A stretch of 14,669 nt of DNA. Origin: Ruminococcaceae bacterium UBA1320. Lineage in GTDB: Bacteria > Bacillota > Clostridia > Oscillospirales > Ethanoligenentaceae. Shown here one piece after another: positions 12,185 to 14,669 of this stretch. The position numbers were made by a program, and so were the translations under genes. The notes below the pieces were generated by a model, which saw only the letters and a list, made by a program, of their open reading frames with translations, made no database searches and was not told the origin of the DNA. How positions within the stretch are numbered: position 1 is the first letter of the stretch; every line of letters starts with the position of its first letter. The stretch spans positions 1 through 14,669 of the forward strand of contig DBTI01000168.1 in the NCBI GenBank assembly GCA_002306975.1, given 5' to 3'.

Positions 12185-12222
12185 ACCGCAGTCATGCCAA
12201 GTCATGACTGCGGTTACTTTTT
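12185..12222 (+). terminator. Rho-independent terminator between response regulator and ABC genes
   Basis: ACCGCAGTCATG (12185-12196) pairs perfectly over 12 bp with CATGACTGCGGT (12203-12214) around six bases, followed after three bases by five T residues (12218-12222). It lies 166 bp after the response regulator stop and 54 bp before the permease start. The ABC genes thus need a promoter of their own; TAGAAT at 12241-12246 is a possible -10 without a clear -35. Confidence 0.85.
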
Positions 12223-12275
12223 GTTATGCCGAAAACCGTGTAGAATAGACACATCAAGTTAAGGGGAGTGAAAAG

Positions 12276-13406
12276 ATGAGCCCGCTTTCCACATTAAAAT
12301 TTATAAAAAACAACAAGCGACACACATTCTCATCCGCGTTGGCAATTGTTACGGCAATCGTATTCCTATTCATTTTTGAGTGCTTTATCGAGTCTATGAT
12401 GCAATCAGCATATTATGCGACAGCCAGTGTTCTTGAAAGACAGATAGAAATTTCGCCGGCAGGCAGTAAAACATTGAATGAAAACATAATAAGCGGAGTT
12501 AAAAGTTCCGCCGATATCGAAAAGATTATTCCCGCGTTAACACAAGAGACAGCCTTTAACATTTTTGGAGCAGGAGGAACAACACAAGTTTACGGTTTAC
12601 GCAGTTCCGATGTTTCTTACTTTTTAAGGCAGCATGGCTCGAAGCTAAAAGAAGGCCGTTTGCCCATAAGCAAAGATGAGATCGCAATAGATATGCATGT
12701 TTCAAAAAATAGAAAACTTAAAATCGGCGACTCAATGGGCAACAAAGTAGACAAACTCGATAGTCTCGCAGGGAAATACACGGTTGTCGGAATCCTTGAA
12801 GGGATCGACTGTGTTTCAATAACAAGCGACCCTTTTACAGATTTAAAAAACGTGGACGAAAACACGATTTTAGAGAATGGTCTAATTGCTTTTCCAAAGC
12901 CGGGCAGATTAGAGGCTGCCGGTAACGACCTGAAACAATATTCCAATGAAGATGTCAATGTATATACATTGTCGTGGATGAATTCAATCTTTGACGACAG
13001 CGTCGAGAGTATCAAGGTAATGGACACAATCGCCATCATAGCAATTATCGTAATGGCGGTTTGCCTTGTGTGCTCAAAATACGCACAGTTCTATAACCGT
13101 AAGGCGGAGTTCGGCATTCTTTACGCCATGGGCTTTTCAAGAAAATCCATTATGCTGCGGGCGCTGCGCGAGGTAATGATGGTCAATCTGGGCAGCTTCA
13201 TAATCGGTTTGAGTCTTGGAATTTTGTCCTGTGTATTTATTATCGGGGATCTGTACAGTAAAAGCGGGGGATTGCCTGTGTTTATCTGCGAAAAGGCGGT
13301 TGTTCTTTCGATAATAGCACCGCTTTTCACCACGCTTTTCACACTTATCCCGGTTTTTAGGATGCTTTCAAGTGTGGATCCCGTAACGGTCATAGAGGCT
13401 AATTAA
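12276..13406 (+). CDS. ABC transporter permease, FtsX/MacB-like
   Basis: This 376-residue membrane protein has the MacB/FtsX layout: one N-terminal helix (about 19-39), a large extracytoplasmic domain (about 40-248), then three helices (249-269, 304-324, 340-361). The RKAEFGILYAMGFSRKSI segment (275-292) after helix 2 is the cytoplasmic coupling region seen in this family, and the C-terminus ends in DPVTVIEAN like other members. Such permeases do not move small solutes in the usual way; they work as mechanotransmitters for lipoprotein, peptide or antibiotic export or resistance. AAGGGGAGTG lies just before the ATG. The N-terminus (MSPLSTLKFI) resembles that of the second permease (MKPLSAFKFI), so both are probably paralogues forming a heterodimer with the ATPase between them. 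The extracytoplasmic part is visibly more AT-rich than the rest of the gene. The substrate is unknown. Confidence 0.88.
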   Translation: MSPLSTLKFIKNNKRHTFSSALAIVTAIVFLFIFECFIESMMQSAYYATASVLERQIEISPAGSKTLNENIISGVKSSADIEKIIPALTQETAFNIFGAGGTTQVYGLRSSDVSYFLRQHGSKLKEGRLPISKDEIAIDMHVSKNRKLKIGDSMGNKVDKLDSLAGKYTVVGILEGIDCVSITSDPFTDLKNVDENTILENGLIAFPKPGRLEAAGNDLKQYSNEDVNVYTLSWMNSIFDDSVESIKVMDTIAIIAIIVMAVCLVCSKYAQFYNRKAEFGILYAMGFSRKSIMLRALREVMMVNLGSFIIGLSLGILSCVFIIGDLYSKSGGLPVFICEKAVVLSIIAPLFTTLFTLIPVFRMLSSVDPVTVIEAN

Positions 13407-13430
13407 AAATTAAAGAGAGGAATTGTTCTT

Positions 13431-14117
13431 ATGGAATTCAATATAGAAAAGCTTAATCTGATCTATGATATGGATAAGGCTGCGCAGACGATCGGTCTGC
13501 GTGACGTTAACCTTGCGCTTTCCGGCAACCGTCTTGTCGGTATCCTCGGTCCGTCGGGCAGCGGCAAAAGCTCGCTGCTATACTGCATGGCGGGTCTGCG
13601 CCGGCAAACCTCCGGCAATGTAAGCTTTGAGGGGCATTCTTATAAAGATATGTCTACCGCAAAACTCGCGGCGTTGCGGCGGAGTGATTTCGGCTTTGTG
13701 TTTCAGCGCCATTTTCTCGTCGAGTATATGACAATACTGGATAATGTTCTGACCCCGGTGAACGCAAGCTCTAAAAAAATGAGGGATAAGGCGTTGAATC
13801 TTCTCGGACGGCTCGGCATCGAAGAACTTGCCAACAAAAAACCGCACCAGCTTTCCGGCGGGCAAAGGCAAAAGGCGGCAATTGCCCGCGCGCTTATCAA
13901 CGAACCAAAGGTGATTTTCGGCGATGAACCGACAGCATCGCTTGACCACGCGAGTGCCCGCGAGGTGATGAAGCTGCTCGACGAATACAAGCAAAACGCC
14001 ATGGTGCTTATCGTAACGCATGACGAGAGTATCCTTGACAACGCAGATACAATAATCCGCATCTGGGATGGTGCAATAAGCTCCGTTCAGAACAAGGAGG
14101 AGGGGGCGACAGCATGA
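13431..14117 (+). CDS. ABC transporter ATP-binding protein, MacB/LolD-like
   Basis: This 228-residue ATPase should power the two flanking permeases. It shows Walker A GPSGSGKS (40-47), the Q-loop Gln92, the signature LSGGQRQKAAIARAL (141-155), Walker B VIFGDEPTASLD (161-172) with the catalytic Glu166, and the switch His197 in VTHDE. The length and the SGNVSFEGHSYKDMS stretch fit the LolD/MacB/FtsE group of importer-like ATPases that pair with MacB-type permeases. AGAGAGG lies ten bases before the ATG, 24 bp after the first permease gene. Its stop overlaps the start of the second permease by four bases (ATGA), so the three genes form one operon. Confidence 0.95.
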   Translation: MEFNIEKLNLIYDMDKAAQTIGLRDVNLALSGNRLVGILGPSGSGKSSLLYCMAGLRRQTSGNVSFEGHSYKDMSTAKLAALRRSDFGFVFQRHFLVEYMTILDNVLTPVNASSKKMRDKALNLLGRLGIEELANKKPHQLSGGQRQKAAIARALINEPKVIFGDEPTASLDHASAREVMKLLDEYKQNAMVLIVTHDESILDNADTIIRIWDGAISSVQNKEEGATA

Positions 14118-14669
14118 AACCGCTCTCCGCTTTTAAATTTATAACAGGCAACCCCAAAAAAACGCTGCCGATAATTGTTTCGCTTACGATCGGAATATTT
14201 CTTGTTTATTTTTATTCTCTTATGGTTACAACAACGGCCAGCACCGGCTATATGCTCAATTCGGACATATACAAAAATTACACAATGGTCTATTCAAGCA
14301 ATAGCGACACACTGCCAAGCACTTTTCTTGACGGTGCAAAAAACTGCGACGGTGTCGGCAAGGTAATTCCAACGGCTATAAAAGGTTCACTGAGATATAA
14401 GAACGGCATGGGTTCATACAGCGCCCACGTTTTCGGCATGTTCAGCCAAGACACCGAGGATTTCATATCAAGCCTTGATATGAAGCTCGTTTCAGGTGAG
14501 TTGCCCAAACAGGGGCAAAGTGAAGTTCTTATAAGCGCTAAACTGGCGGCTCAGGAAGGTGTAAAGGTCGATGACTTTATAGGTAGCGCGGTAAACGATT
14601 CATGTATGCTTCAGGGAAAATATCGCGTATGCGGCATAATTGAAGGCCCGGAAATCTTTGCTGTCACCT
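14114..14669 (+). CDS. ABC transporter permease, FtsX/MacB-like (partial, runs off the window)
   Basis: An open frame starts with ATG at 14114 inside the ATPase stop (ATGA overlap) and stays open for 185 codons to the window edge. It begins MKPLSAFKFITGNPKKTLPI, then a single hydrophobic helix (about residues 18-38, PIIVSLTIGIFLVYFYSLMV) and an extracytoplasmic segment that contains GELPKQGQSEVLIS and ends near CGIIEGPEIFAVT. The first permease has the same order at matching places (EGRLPISKDEIAID, VVGILEGIDCVSIT), so the two are paralogues. GGAGG within the ATPase end serves as ribosome binding site. The helices of the C-terminal half would lie beyond the window. Confidence 0.85.
   Translation, partial: MKPLSAFKFITGNPKKTLPIIVSLTIGIFLVYFYSLMVTTTASTGYMLNSDIYKNYTMVYSSNSDTLPSTFLDGAKNCDGVGKVIPTAIKGSLRYKNGMGSYSAHVFGMFSQDTEDFISSLDMKLVSGELPKQGQSEVLISAKLAAQEGVKVDDFIGSAVNDSCMLQGKYRVCGIIEGPEIFAVT

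Overview
The window looks like a chromosomal piece of a Gram-positive anaerobe of the Clostridia (Bacillota). The grounds are strong AGGAGG-type ribosome binding sites, TTG starts, U-tract terminators, a glnA gene followed by an ANTAR-domain regulator as in the clostridial glnA-nitR arrangement, a ferredoxin-rich split glutamate synthase, and a DesK/NarL-type two-component pair beside an ABC system. The genus cannot be named from the sequence. All recognisable genes are on the + strand.

Layout: (1) 1-914 is the distal end of an rRNA operon: the 23S 3' end, tRNA-Lys(CUU), tRNA-Glu(CUC), 5S rRNA and a strong terminator. The two tRNAs sit between 23S and 5S. (2) 915-1388 is an AT-rich gap of 474 bp without a convincing gene; its right end carries a promoter and a repeated 9-mer. 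(3) 1389-6599 is a five-gene split glutamate synthase (GOGAT): glutaminase domain, ferredoxin-FMN synthase domain, a protein with four predicted [4Fe-4S] clusters, an FAD/NAD(P)-type reductase and a GXGXG domain. Four of the genes form two tightly overlapping groups, separated by a 210-bp gap with two large hairpins; a terminator closes the operon. (4) 6760-7806 is a lone Gfo/Idh/MocA oxidoreductase. (5) 8090-12018 holds type I glutamine synthetase (glnA), an ANTAR RNA-binding regulator with a degenerate receiver, a six-helix membrane histidine kinase and a NarL/LuxR response regulator. (6) 12276 to the window end holds an FtsX/MacB-like permease, its ATPase and a second permease cut by the window edge.

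How the genes fit together: regions 3 and 5 together are a GS-GOGAT ammonia assimilation locus. GS makes glutamine, and the split GOGAT would transfer its amide nitrogen to 2-oxoglutarate with electrons passed through the Fe-S and flavin subunits. The ANTAR protein is a plausible antiterminator for nitrogen genes. The kinase follows it at 12 nt, so membrane sensing may be tied to nitrogen control; alternatively the kinase and regulator may control the ABC transporter downstream.

Points most worth checking: the substituted active-site arginines of GlnA, the TTTACRGCA words at the glt promoter with an inverted copy upstream of glnA, the hairpins that split the glt operon and that precede glnA, the ANTAR-kinase-regulator linkage, and the unusual rRNA operon order. 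I did not find a wholly new type of system; the novelty is in the architecture and regulation of the nitrogen locus.
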